Assembly (NCBI RefSeq): GCF_007421815.1
Contig: NZ_VLNT01000012.1
Span: forward strand, 1 to 64,000
Reading direction: 5' to 3'
Origin: Aeromicrobium piscarium
GTDB lineage: Bacteria > Actinomycetota > Actinomycetes > Propionibacteriales > Nocardioidaceae
DNA length: 64,000 nt
Of the stretch, positions 8,918 through 15,940 are shown piece after piece; position 1 is the first letter of the stretch; each line of letters begins with the position of its first letter. A program made the translations under genes and the position numbers. The notes under the pieces were generated by a model. The model did not search any database and was not told the DNA's origin. It saw nothing but the letters and a program-made list of their open reading frames with translations.

Positions 8918-9017
8918 CTATCCAACCCATTTCTCTCTACTGCAAAAGCCTGTTCGATGTAAAACTTATATGTGATGAAGTTCATGTCCATCCCTCCCCT
9001 GAATGACGTCCCACCTA

Positions 9018-9035
9018 TTCGGACCCCCATCCGAA
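9018..9035 (-). promoter_or_regulatory. Inverted repeat TTCGGA-N6-TCCGAA, operator site 1 (upstream of the LPXTG gene)
   Basis: Perfect six-base arms with a six-base spacer CCCCCA, centred about 110 bp upstream of the LPXTG start at 8917. Four more copies with the same spacing lie before other minus-strand exported-protein genes, at 11826, 12955, 13840 and 16785. Inferred to bind one dimeric regulator. Confidence 0.6.
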
Positions 9036-9129
9036 ATCCCTCCAGAAATCCTGTCCACGATCACCACCTCGTCCCCCAGTGGCTGGACGCCACCGGGGGA
9101 CGAGACGTGGAGCGTCGCGATCACCGCGC

Positions 9130-9789
9130 TCAGTTCAGCGGGCGTCCGTTGGTGAGCTGCAGGTCGATCGTGTTGCCACCACCGGGGATCAGGGCGTTGA
9201 TCAGCAGCGTCTGGCCGCCGATCAGGCCGCAGTTCTGGAAGTTGCCGATCGAGTACTCGCCGGTGAGGTTGCCGCCACGGGCGATGTTGAAGTACTCGCC
9301 CTCGGGGGTATTGGCGGGGACGACCACCGGGCTGCTGGTACGGCAGTTGGAGCCGGTGAACAGCGGGAGACCGACAGCCTTGATGTTGCTGAGGCGCACG
9401 TAGTACTGCGACTCGGTCTCCAGCGTGCGGAAACGCACATTCGCGACCTTGATCGAGCCCGTGGTGTCACCGACGGGCTCGAAGTTGACATCCGCCGTCA
9501 CGGGGATGAAGCCAGCGAGCTTGAACTCGGTGCGGGTGCCGGGCAGCACCATGGTGCCGGTGAAGTTGCCGAACTCGTCCACGGCCGTGTCGATCGTGGT
9601 GGGGCCGAGGGTGATGTCGGAGTTGGTGCCGGCGATGTGCGTGCTGCCGTTGACGTCGTACTGGACCAGAATGAGCTCTTCCTGGGCCTGCGCGGGAGCG
9701 CTGGCGAAGACGAGGGCAGCCGAGGCGGCGACGGCAGTCAGTCCGGCGGCCAGTGCGCGCCGGGGACGAGAGGTGAAGCGAGAGAACAT
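9130..9789 (-). CDS. Secreted hypothetical protein (about 219 aa)
   Basis: The mature protein is beta-rich and small-residue-rich with two cysteines (GSNCRTSS and NFQNCGLIG), which could form a disulfide. A clear signal peptide covers about residues 1-36, with RRALAAGLTAVAASAALVF and cleavage after APAQA. I set the start at the ATG at 9789 because it begins the signal peptide and has GAAGGA eight bases upstream; the frame is open to 9864. The family is unrecognised. Repeated phrases such as TGTMVLPGTRTEFKLAGFIP and GSIKVANVRFRT suggest an all-beta fold. It is the last gene of a minus-strand run of exported proteins. A strong hairpin separates it from the preceding paralogue, so it may be expressed at a different level. 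Confidence 0.7.
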   Translation of the reverse strand: MFSRFTSRPRRALAAGLTAVAASAALVFASAPAQAQEELILVQYDVNGSTHIAGTNSDITLGPTTIDTAVDEFGNFTGTMVLPGTRTEFKLAGFIPVTADVNFEPVGDTTGSIKVANVRFRTLETESQYYVRLSNIKAVGLPLFTGSNCRTSSPVVVPANTPEGEYFNIARGGNLTGEYSIGNFQNCGLIGGQTLLINALIPGGGNTIDLQLTNGRPLN

Positions 9790-9825
9790 GGTGGGGGTCC
9801 TTCGGGAGGGATATGGAGAGAAGGG

Positions 9826-9862
9826 GACCGGTGGGCCGGGCGGGGAACTCGGCCCACCGGTC
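9826..9862 (-). terminator. Strong hairpin between two secreted-protein genes
   Basis: A 13-bp perfect stem, GACCGGTGGGCCG with CGGCCCACCGGTC and an 11-base loop. It lies 21 bp past the stop of the broken paralogue at 9883 and upstream of the gene starting at 9789. It shares its arm sequence with the G/C hairpin at 4492. There is no clear T-tract, so it could terminate or only attenuate. Confidence 0.65.
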
Positions 9863-9882
9863 ATCGCTCGTCAGCTACAGCG

Positions 9883-10581
9883 TCAGCTGTGGCTGATCGC
9901 ACCGGCACCATTGGTGTCGATGGCGAACTGCGGCTCGTGCGGGTTGGTGAACTCGTCGACCCAGTTGGCACCAGCGGCGTCGCCGTTGACGACCTCGCCG
10001 CCACAGCTCGAGCCGCTGCCGCCGACCGCGATGTTGAGATCGAAGCCCGACATCGTGTTCCAGTCGACCGGCACGAGCTCGACAATCGCGTCCTCAGTGG
10101 CGTCCTCCTTGATGAGGGCGCGCACCGTGCCGCTCGCCGTGAAGCTGCAGCCGGTGCCGGTGATCGAGGCCGACGGCACCTCGATGTCGACCACGACATC
10201 GTCACCTGCGGCGGCCGGGTGCTCCACCACAGTGAAGTCACCAGTGTTCATCGTGACGTTGACATCGAAGATGCCCGCCGCGATGCAGTCACTGAAGTTC
10301 AGCGAGCTGATCGAACCGACCACATTGCCCACGCTCACCGAGGCACCGCGGAGCACGTTGCCGGTGATCGACGACGTCTCGCACTGAAGCTCAGTGCCAC
10401 GATCGCTGATGAAGGCGATATCGGTGACATTGGTGCCCGTCACCGCGACCGCACCGGCCGGGGTGGCGCTGCCGCCCACGGTCACCGAGGTGTGGTTGGC
10501 GAACGCAGGACCGGCCAGACCGACCGCCAGCACGACGCCGGAGCCGACAACAGCGGCCTTGGTCTACTTGCTCAGAGCCAT
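9883..10581 (-). pseudogene. Paralogue A of the secreted four-cysteine family, interrupted by an amber codon at codon 6
   Basis: The natural start is the ATG at 10581, preceded by AAGGAG about seven bases upstream. It reads M-A-L-S-K-stop, with TAG at 10564-10566, and then continues in frame through T-K-A-A-V-V-G-S-G-V-V-L-A-V-G-L into a signal peptide ending AFA-N. The remaining 216 codons are open and align along their full length with the proteins at 12166 and 13053. Shared features are VTVGGSATPAGAV, four cysteines, EHPAAAGDDVVVDIEVP, ALIKEDATEDAIVELVPVDW and NWVDEFTNPHEPQFA. A GTG at 10533 could restart translation but would lose the basic n-region of the signal peptide. It is a pseudogene, a suppressed stop or a sequence error. 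It lies 77 bp after the upstream gene, probably in one operon. Confidence 0.7.
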
Positions 10582-10657
10582 GATGCTCTCCTTCTTACTT
10601 GTGCGACCGGGCCTTTCCCAGTCGTCAACATCTGTGGGCACTCGTTCCTCATGGCGC

Positions 10658-11764
10658 TCACCCCTCGGGCTCGCCATCGGGGAACGGTGCGGGTTCGGTG
10701 AAATACAATTCGCAGTTGCCAGTGAAGGGACAGACCTTCGGCAAGGTGTCGATGTCGCCTAGATCCTCATCAGTGTCGGGAAGTCCCTGGGCACGGGTCT
10801 CCACCCGGTTGCCAGGTCCCGAGACCGCGGCAGTGAGCAAGTTCGAAAGGTCGTCGCCGGTGCTCGTGGCGCAGCCACTGAAGGCTGGTATGTCCAAGTC
10901 CCCGAAGAGCAAGCCGCCGGCCTCGACGCTGTACAGTTCGGTCTGGTAGATGCGCTCAGGGGTAACGGAGCCACTCACCGGCTGGTATCGTTCCGGGGTA
11001 TCCTCCGGCTGCCAGCGCGTCCAGCGCTCCGAGGTGAGTTCGAGCTGTGTCTGCTGGGACTCGCACCGAGCTGCCAGATTGATATCGACACCGTCGACAG
11101 TCAGTTTCCGCACCTGCACGGCCACCGGACCGCTCACTTCGGCCGGCTCTCGATAGGCATTGGCACTACCGGGTCGGCCAGCTGGCCGGGTAGGTATGGG
11201 CCCCTGCCCAGGACAGAAATTCCCCGTACTCTGCCGGAGCTCGACGGGCAGCACCACGCCCGCATCGTCGCGCGGTTGAACGAGGGCGACGGTCGCCTCT
11301 ACCGGAATCGCTCCGAAGGCAACAGTGCTCGCGGTGAATTCAGCCGACTCTCCGTAGCGGTTGGCAGCATCCGGCGAGGCAGTCGTATTGACCAGCGCAG
11401 CGGTAGCCTCCCAGCGCCGGATACTCGATGCACCGGGCACCTCAGTGATCCGGCGACAGGTCGGATCGTTCTGGGAGGTGGAGATCGGCTTGTACGCGGC
11501 AAACTGCAGTGTTGTGGTGCGGGTCCACTGCTTCGCCTTGGACAGGTAATTGGCGCTCGCGGCCTGCGGGCTGATCCAGTTACCGCTCACGCCGAGGCCA
11601 CCCGGATGTGGCAAGCCCTGTCCCGGCGCATCCGGATGCGGAGGATACTTGCCCGGCTCGGCGCTCGACTGCGACACACCTAGGCCGAGGACCAGCCCCA
11701 CCCCGGCGGCGGCTGCGGCCAGCCGGCGGGAGGGGCGGCCGGGCCGCTTGAGGAGGTGTGTCAT
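10658..11764 (-). CDS. Secreted hypothetical protein (368 aa)
   Basis: Starts with a twin-basic n-region (LLKRPGRPSRRLAA) and a hydrophobic core ending SQSSAEPG, so it is probably exported by Sec; no twin-arginine motif is obvious. The start is the ATG at 11764, with AAGGTG about six bases upstream; the open frame extends 33 bases further. The mature part is unrecognised and contains several cysteines: DPTCRRI, GNFCPGQG, AARCESQ, SGCATS and VCPFTGNCELYF. A proline- and glycine-rich segment follows the signal peptide. The gene is the first of a probable three-gene minus-strand unit with the broken paralogue A and the gene at 9130. An 18-22 bp inverted repeat and a promoter-like segment lie upstream. 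Confidence 0.7.
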   Translation of the reverse strand: MTHLLKRPGRPSRRLAAAAAGVGLVLGLGVSQSSAEPGKYPPHPDAPGQGLPHPGGLGVSGNWISPQAASANYLSKAKQWTRTTTLQFAAYKPISTSQNDPTCRRITEVPGASSIRRWEATAALVNTTASPDAANRYGESAEFTASTVAFGAIPVEATVALVQPRDDAGVVLPVELRQSTGNFCPGQGPIPTRPAGRPGSANAYREPAEVSGPVAVQVRKLTVDGVDINLAARCESQQTQLELTSERWTRWQPEDTPERYQPVSGSVTPERIYQTELYSVEAGGLLFGDLDIPAFSGCATSTGDDLSNLLTAAVSGPGNRVETRAQGLPDTDEDLGDIDTLPKVCPFTGNCELYFTEPAPFPDGEPEG

Positions 11765-11825
11765 GCCCCACACCTTGGACCGTGACCCACGCCACACGCA
11801 AGCACACCTGGTGCGATCGCTCCGC

Positions 11826-11847
11826 TTTTCGGACTCCCATCCGAAAA
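11826..11847 (-). promoter_or_regulatory. Inverted repeat TTTTCGGA-N6-TCCGAAAA, operator site 2
   Basis: The best copy of the shared motif: perfect eight-base arms TTTTCGGA and TCCGAAAA with spacer CTCCCA. It lies 62-83 bp upstream of the ATG at 11764. Just to its left is TCCGC, so it also carries the TCCG-N5-CGGA half shared with sites 3 and 4. Confidence 0.65.
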
Positions 11848-11980
11848 GACGACATCAGTGACCCGAAAGACTCTCATCGGGGAGTGGCGAGCGACACGGA
11901 GTGACATGGCCCACACCCTTCCTGGGGCGAACCTGAGAAGCTATCGATTCCGAAAACTCGGTCCCAACTTAACCGTTCTG

Positions 11981-12009
11981 TAACCCTGTTTTATCACCCA
12001 CATGACAAA
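11981..12009 (-). promoter_or_regulatory. Promoter-like segment resembling 647..675
   Basis: On the minus strand it reads TTGTCATG, GTGATAA, then GGGTTACAG, which could serve as -35 and -10 elements for the secreted-protein gene at 11764. Nearby on the plus strand is TTAACCGTTCTGTAACC, two TAAC units six bases apart, as in OmpR-family direct-repeat sites. The sequence similarity to 647..675 is visible; the promoter role is inferred. Confidence 0.35.
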
Positions 12010-12041
12010 CCGGACCATGCGCCGAAGGAGCGTCACCGGAA

Positions 12042-12096
12042 GCGTGGCCTCGATACGCGCCTCGTCCCTCGGCGCCACTCGACCACCGAGACATCC
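12042..12096. repeat. 55-bp direct repeat, copy 1 (second copy at 12986..13040)
   Basis: Nearly identical to 12986..13040, with only two or three base changes. It can fold as GTGGCCTCGATACGCGCC pairing imperfectly with GGCGCCACTCGACCAC. Each copy lies downstream of one of the tandem paralogues B and C, so it probably duplicated with the gene. The rest of this roughly 400-bp gap holds the operator at 11826, the promoter-like segment and the hairpin at 12112; no gene is seen. Confidence 0.7.
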
Positions 12097-12111
12097 GACC
12101 GCGGAGAAGCG

Positions 12112-12149
12112 CTTCACCCCCACCGGCAGGTGCGCCGATGGGGGTGAAG
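12112..12149 (-). terminator. Hairpin downstream of paralogue B
   Basis: An 11-bp perfect stem, CTTCACCCCCA with TGGGGGTGAAG and a 16-base loop, beginning 17 bp past the stop of the gene at 12166. There is no long T-tract, as is usual in high-GC actinomycetes. Confidence 0.55.
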
Positions 12150-12165
12150 TGAGCGGTCGATGGAC

Positions 12166-12864
12166 TCAGCCGTGGCTGATCGCCCCGGCACCGTTCGTGT
12201 CGAGCGCGAACTGCGGCTCATGCGGGTTGGTGAACTCGTCCACCCAGTTCGCCCCGAGCATGTCGCCATTGATGAACTCCGCGCCACAGGTGCTGCCGCT
12301 GCCGCCGACCGCGATGTCGAGGCCGAAGCTAGCCGGGGTACCCCAGTCGACCGGCACGAGCTCAACGATCGCATCCTCGGTCGCGTCCTCCTTGATGAGG
12401 GCACGCACCGTGCCGCTCGCGTCGAACCTGCACCCCGTTCCCCTGAACCGCATATCCGGCACCTCGATGTCGACCACGATGTCGTCACCGGCAGCGGCCG
12501 GGTGTTCCACCACAGTGAGGTCCATGTCAAACATGGACACGTTGATATCCGTGATGCCCGCGAAGATGCAGTCGCCGAACACGACCGAGTCGATCGAGCC
12601 GATCACCTCACCCACACCGACCGGGGCGCCTCGCAGCACCTCTCCGGCTAGCGCGCTCGTCCCACACTGGATATCCGTCCCCCGGTCCGTGATGAACGCG
12701 ATGTCGGTGGTATTCGTCCCCGTGATCGGCACCGCGCCCGCCGGGGTGGCACTCCCACCCACGGTCACCTGCGTGTGATGCGCATGCGCCGGGCCCATCA
12801 ACCCCAACGCGAGCGCACCGACCGCACTAGCCACCACCAGATTCCTGATCCTCCACAGCTTCAT
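12166..12864 (-). CDS. Paralogue B of the secreted four-cysteine family (232 aa)
   Basis: The start is the ATG at 12864, which has AGAGGA seven bases upstream and begins a signal peptide (KLWRIRNLVVASAVGALALG, cleavage near AHA-HHT). The frame is open further upstream but without coding character. The mature protein starts with VTVGGSATPAGAVPITGTNT and has conserved cysteines in IQCGTS, FGDCIFAG, GTGCRFDA and GSTCGAEF, suggesting two disulfides. It ends NWVDEFTNPHEPQFAL. About 60-70% of residues match paralogues A and C by eye. I do not recognise the family; the fold looks all-beta. It carries operator site 3 upstream and its own terminator hairpin. Confidence 0.75.
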   Translation of the reverse strand: MKLWRIRNLVVASAVGALALGLMGPAHAHHTQVTVGGSATPAGAVPITGTNTTDIAFITDRGTDIQCGTSALAGEVLRGAPVGVGEVIGSIDSVVFGDCIFAGITDINVSMFDMDLTVVEHPAAAGDDIVVDIEVPDMRFRGTGCRFDASGTVRALIKEDATEDAIVELVPVDWGTPASFGLDIAVGGSGSTCGAEFINGDMLGANWVDEFTNPHEPQFALDTNGAGAISHG

Positions 12865-12954
12865 GACCCATTCCTCTCGTTGTCTCGATACATGCCCACA
12901 GCATGACGACCGAGCACCCCAAAGCCAACCGAAAGGAATCAAGACAGTCCGCTT

Positions 12955-12972
12955 TTCGGACGAACCCCCGAA
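12955..12972 (-). promoter_or_regulatory. Inverted repeat TTCGGA-N6-CCCGAA, operator site 3
   Basis: One mismatch to the TTCGGA-N6-TCCGAA pattern, 91-108 bp upstream of paralogue B. It also forms GTCCG-CTTTT-CGGAC with the bases just to its left, as at sites 2 and 4. Confidence 0.5.
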
Positions 12973-12985
12973 CAGGGCACGAGCG

Positions 12986-13040
12986 GCGTGGCCTCGATAC
13001 GCGCCTCGTCCCTCGGCGCTACTCGACCACCGAGACAACC
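12986..13040. repeat. 55-bp direct repeat, copy 2, hairpin-forming, just downstream of paralogue C
   Basis: Matches 12042..12096 almost base for base. It starts 13 bp after the stop of paralogue C and probably acts as that gene's transcription end. Its position relative to paralogue C parallels copy 1 behind paralogue B, supporting tandem duplication of gene plus flank. Confidence 0.65.
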
Positions 13041-13052
13041 CTGTCGATGGCC

Positions 13053-13751
13053 TCATCCGTGGCTGATGGCCCCCGCACCATTCGTGCCGAGCGCGAACTG
13101 CGACTCATGCGGATTGGTGAACTCGTCCAACCAATTCGCGCCCATAGCGTCCCCGTTGACGACCGCACCCAAGCAACTGCTGCCACTACCACCAATCACG
13201 ACGTCGAGGCTGAAGCCATCCATCGTGTTCCAGTCGACCGGCACCAGTTCCAGGATCGCGTCGGAGTTGGCGTCCTCTTTGATGAGAGCACGCAGCGTGC
13301 CGGTGACCGTGAAGGAGCAACCGGTCCCCACGAAGCGCATCGCCGGCACCTCGATATCAACCACAAGGTCGTCTCCGGCAGCCGCCGGATGCTCTACGAG
13401 AGTCACGTCTGCGTCCGAGAGAGAAGCCGAGATATCGAAAATGCCCGCCCAGACGCAATCCGACAGACCGAGCGAGTCGATCGAGCCGATTACCCCACCC
13501 ACCCCGATCGAAGCGCCGCGCACGATCTCACCCGACATCGATGCCGTCAGACATTCAAATTCCAGCCCACGATCCGTGATCACCGCGATATTCGTGGTAT
13601 TCGTTCCCGTGATCGGCACCGCGCCCGCCGGTGTGGCGCTGCCGCCCACGGTCACCTGCGTGTGGTGCGCGTGCGCCGGGCCCATCAACCCCCACGCGAG
13701 CGGACCCACCGCGCCCGCCACCACCAGATTCCTGATCCTCCGCAGCTTCAT
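13053..13751 (-). CDS. Paralogue C of the secreted four-cysteine family (232 aa)
   Basis: The ATG at 13751 has AGAGGA upstream and opens a signal peptide (KLRRIRNLVVAGAVGPLAWG, cleavage near AHA-HHT) almost identical to that of paralogue B. The mature chain repeats the family plan: VTVGGSATPAGAVPITGTNT, cysteines in FECLTAS, LSDCVWAG, GTGCSFTV and GSSCLGAV, the ALIKEDANSDAILELVPVDW block, and NWLDEFTNPHESQFALGT at the end. Family unknown. It is the most upstream member of the tandem set and is preceded by the weakest copy of the shared operator. Confidence 0.75.
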   Translation of the reverse strand: MKLRRIRNLVVAGAVGPLAWGLMGPAHAHHTQVTVGGSATPAGAVPITGTNTTNIAVITDRGLEFECLTASMSGEIVRGASIGVGGVIGSIDSLGLSDCVWAGIFDISASLSDADVTLVEHPAAAGDDLVVDIEVPAMRFVGTGCSFTVTGTLRALIKEDANSDAILELVPVDWNTMDGFSLDVVIGGSGSSCLGAVVNGDAMGANWLDEFTNPHESQFALGTNGAGAISHG

Positions 13752-13839
13752 GATCCGTTCCTCTCGCCTCGTACGTGGCCACACAGCATGACCCCCACGC
13801 GGCCCCGTGGCAAACGAAATGGCTGGATGATCTCCGCTT

Positions 13840-13857
13840 CTCGGACGTCCCTATGAA
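13840..13857 (-). promoter_or_regulatory. Degenerate copy of the shared inverted repeat, operator site 4
   Basis: CTCGGA-CGTCCC-TATGAA: the left arm has one mismatch and the right arm two. The left context TCCGCTTCTCGGAC matches sites 2 and 3 well. It lies 89-106 bp upstream of paralogue C. Confidence 0.35.
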
Positions 13858-13953
13858 ACGGACTGCACTCTGATCACTTCCTCCCCACCAGCACCTGCTT
13901 CGCTGGAGGCGAAATGACCAAGCACACCTCGCACCTTGTGGAAATCGGCCACC

Positions 13954-13968
13954 GGAAACGACGTTTCC
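13954..13968 (+). promoter_or_regulatory. Perfect palindrome GGAAAC-GAC-GTTTCC upstream of darT
   Basis: A 15-bp perfect inverted repeat ends 47 bp before the DarT start codon. Toxin-antitoxin operons are commonly autoregulated through such sites, but neither DarT nor DarG has a classic DNA-binding domain. The regulator could therefore be DarG's C-terminal region or an outside protein. Confidence 0.45.
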
Positions 13969-14015
13969 TGTTACCGTCCCGGCATGCCTAAACCGAGTCC
14001 AGTGCCTGAACCCTG

Positions 14016-14639
14016 ATGGAGGTCATGCACTTCACGCGAGTCGAGCATCTAGCAAGCATCCTGAGGGAGGGCCTGTGCTCCGACACGATCGCCCAGGATG
14101 GACTGACTCAGGTCGAGATCGGAAATCGAAGCATCGAAGACCAACGGCGTCATCGCGTCGTCAACGTAGGACACGGTGGCGTCGTGGCCGACTACGTACC
14201 GTTCTACTTCGCCCCGCGCAGTCCGATGCTGTATGCCATCCATCGCGGCAACGTACCGACCTATTCCGAAGGCTGCGATCGGTTGATCTACCTCGCCACC
14301 TCGGTCGAAAGCCTCACCAGCCAGGGCCTGCCCGTCGTGCTCAGCGACCGCAATGCCGCAGCGGCAGTGGCCGAGTTCCTCGAGTACGACGGCGACCCAC
14401 TACCAGAAGACTTCATCGACTGGCCCCTGATGAGGGCGACATACTGGAACTCCAGCCCCGAACAACCCGACCGTCGGGAACGCCGCATGGCTGAATGCCT
14501 CGTCCACGGCCGTGTCCCCGCACACGCGCTGGAGTTCATCGTCACCAAGTCGGAGGCGGTATGCGCAGAAGCCAGGGAAATTCTGCACAGCGCGGGAGTA
14601 GACTTGCCAGTCCATGTCCGTACGTCGTGGTATTTCTAA
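14016..14639 (+). CDS. darT: DarT-type DNA ADP-ribosyltransferase toxin
   Basis: 207 residues, normal for DarT. The N-terminus MHFTRVEHLASILREGL matches the family's (Y)HFTHxxNLxxIL opening. NRSIEDQRRHRVV supplies the conserved arginine and NAD-loop region. VPFYFAPRSPMLYAI is the DarT signature near residues 61-75, and RRMAECLVHGRVP near residue 157 carries the catalytic glutamate. DarT transfers ADP-ribose from NAD to a base in single-stranded DNA and blocks replication; homologues act in phage defence. The ATG at 14016 lacks a good ribosome-binding site, and the ATG at 14025 is an alternative. The gene is followed 17 bp later by darG. It is uncertain whether it is DarT1- or DarT2-like. Confidence 0.88.
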   Translation: MEVMHFTRVEHLASILREGLCSDTIAQDGLTQVEIGNRSIEDQRRHRVVNVGHGGVVADYVPFYFAPRSPMLYAIHRGNVPTYSEGCDRLIYLATSVESLTSQGLPVVLSDRNAAAAVAEFLEYDGDPLPEDFIDWPLMRATYWNSSPEQPDRRERRMAECLVHGRVPAHALEFIVTKSEAVCAEAREILHSAGVDLPVHVRTSWYF

Positions 14640-14656
14640 CGCATGGGTGAAACGTG

Positions 14657-15733
14657 ATGATCAAGTCGACCTCCGGAAACCTGCTACATGCCGAGGCGGA
14701 CGCGCTCGTCAACACGGTCAACACCGTGGGCGTGATGGGTAAAGGCATCGCTCTGCAGTTCAAGAAGGCCTACCCTGCGATGTTCGATGACTACGCCCGC
14801 GCCGTTCGCGACGGTGACGTCAGCATCGGCCGCATGCACATCTGGCCCACCGAACATATGACCGGACCTCGCTACATCATCAACTTTCCGACCAAGAAGC
14901 ACTGGCGGGGCAGCTCCCGCCTCAGTGAGATTCGTGCCGGACTCGTTGACCTGACGCGCGTCGTGAGAGAACTCGAGATCAGCTCCATCGCCATACCACC
15001 GTTGGGCTGCGGCAACGGTGGTCTTTCATGGTCGGAGGTCGAGCCCGAGATCCGGGTCGCATTCGAGGCTCTCCCTGAGGTCGGAGTACTGCTGTTTCCC
15101 CCCGCAGGCGCACCTCGCGCCTCCGACATGCCCACCGCGACCAAGACCCCCGAGATGACCATCGGCCGCGCGGCCTTCGTCGACATTCTCGACCGCTACA
15201 CGCAGCAGACGATGATGCCCCCCACACTCATCGAGTCACACAAACTCATGTACTTCTTGCAGATCGCCGGCGAATCGCTCCGCTTGAACTTCCAGGCGCA
15301 CCATTACGGCCCGTACGCCGACAACCTCCGGCACGTCCTCACAGCGATCGAAGGCCACTATCTCAGCGGCTATGGCGATGGCAGCGCCCGCGTAGAGGAA
15401 GCCGAGCCCCTCACCGTGATGCCCGGTGCCGCCGCAGCCGCCACATCGGTGCTGGAGCACCAGCCGCACACACGCGAGCGTATCCAGCACGTCCTCGAGC
15501 TGTCGGAGGGTTTCGAATCCCCGTACGGCCTCGAGCTTCTCGCCACGGTCCACTGGGTAGCGACGCATCTGCCCGAGCCGGCCCCGGAGCATACGATCAC
15601 GCAACGGGTGAGCGAGTGGTCTCCACGCAAGGCGCGAATGTTCACCCCCGAGCACGTCTCTACGGCGCTCGAAGCGCTGCGAGCCCATGGGTGGCTCCAC
15701 CCCGTGCGGGAGAGCCTCGCTCGCACGAGTTAG
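14657..15733 (+). CDS. darG: DarG-type macrodomain antitoxin
   Basis: About 358 residues. Residues 1-155 form a macrodomain: GNLLHAEADALVNTVNTVG with the catalytic asparagine region, MGKGIALQFKKAYP, and PPLGCGNGGLSW. Macrodomains of this class remove ADP-ribose from DNA, reversing DarT. The C-terminal half (SHKLMYFLQIAGESLRLNFQ, HHYGPYADNLRHVL, WSPRKARMFTPEHV) matches the DarT-binding portion of DarG. It includes a KLxYFLQ/HYGPY block also seen in Panacea-like antitoxins. The start could be the GTG at 14654 or the ATG at 14657. I chose the ATG because of GGGTGA six bases upstream. It is operonic with darT. Confidence 0.88.
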   Translation: MIKSTSGNLLHAEADALVNTVNTVGVMGKGIALQFKKAYPAMFDDYARAVRDGDVSIGRMHIWPTEHMTGPRYIINFPTKKHWRGSSRLSEIRAGLVDLTRVVRELEISSIAIPPLGCGNGGLSWSEVEPEIRVAFEALPEVGVLLFPPAGAPRASDMPTATKTPEMTIGRAAFVDILDRYTQQTMMPPTLIESHKLMYFLQIAGESLRLNFQAHHYGPYADNLRHVLTAIEGHYLSGYGDGSARVEEAEPLTVMPGAAAAATSVLEHQPHTRERIQHVLELSEGFESPYGLELLATVHWVATHLPEPAPEHTITQRVSEWSPRKARMFTPEHVSTALEALRAHGWLHPVRESLARTS

Positions 15734-15940
15734 AGCCCTGGTCGCTTCACCCCACCAGCGACTGCTGCACCGGGGGGGAGGCGACCGGGAGAGCTTTGCC
15801 CTTCGGGATGGTTCGACATCCTGGCGGAGACGGGTTGACCTCGATTCACGCCAACCCGGGGCAGGAGCCACCTCTCGACGCGCACTGGTTGCGCCACCTC
15901 GCCTCCCCTCAGCTCCGGGCTCCCTAACGCCCAGTCAGCC

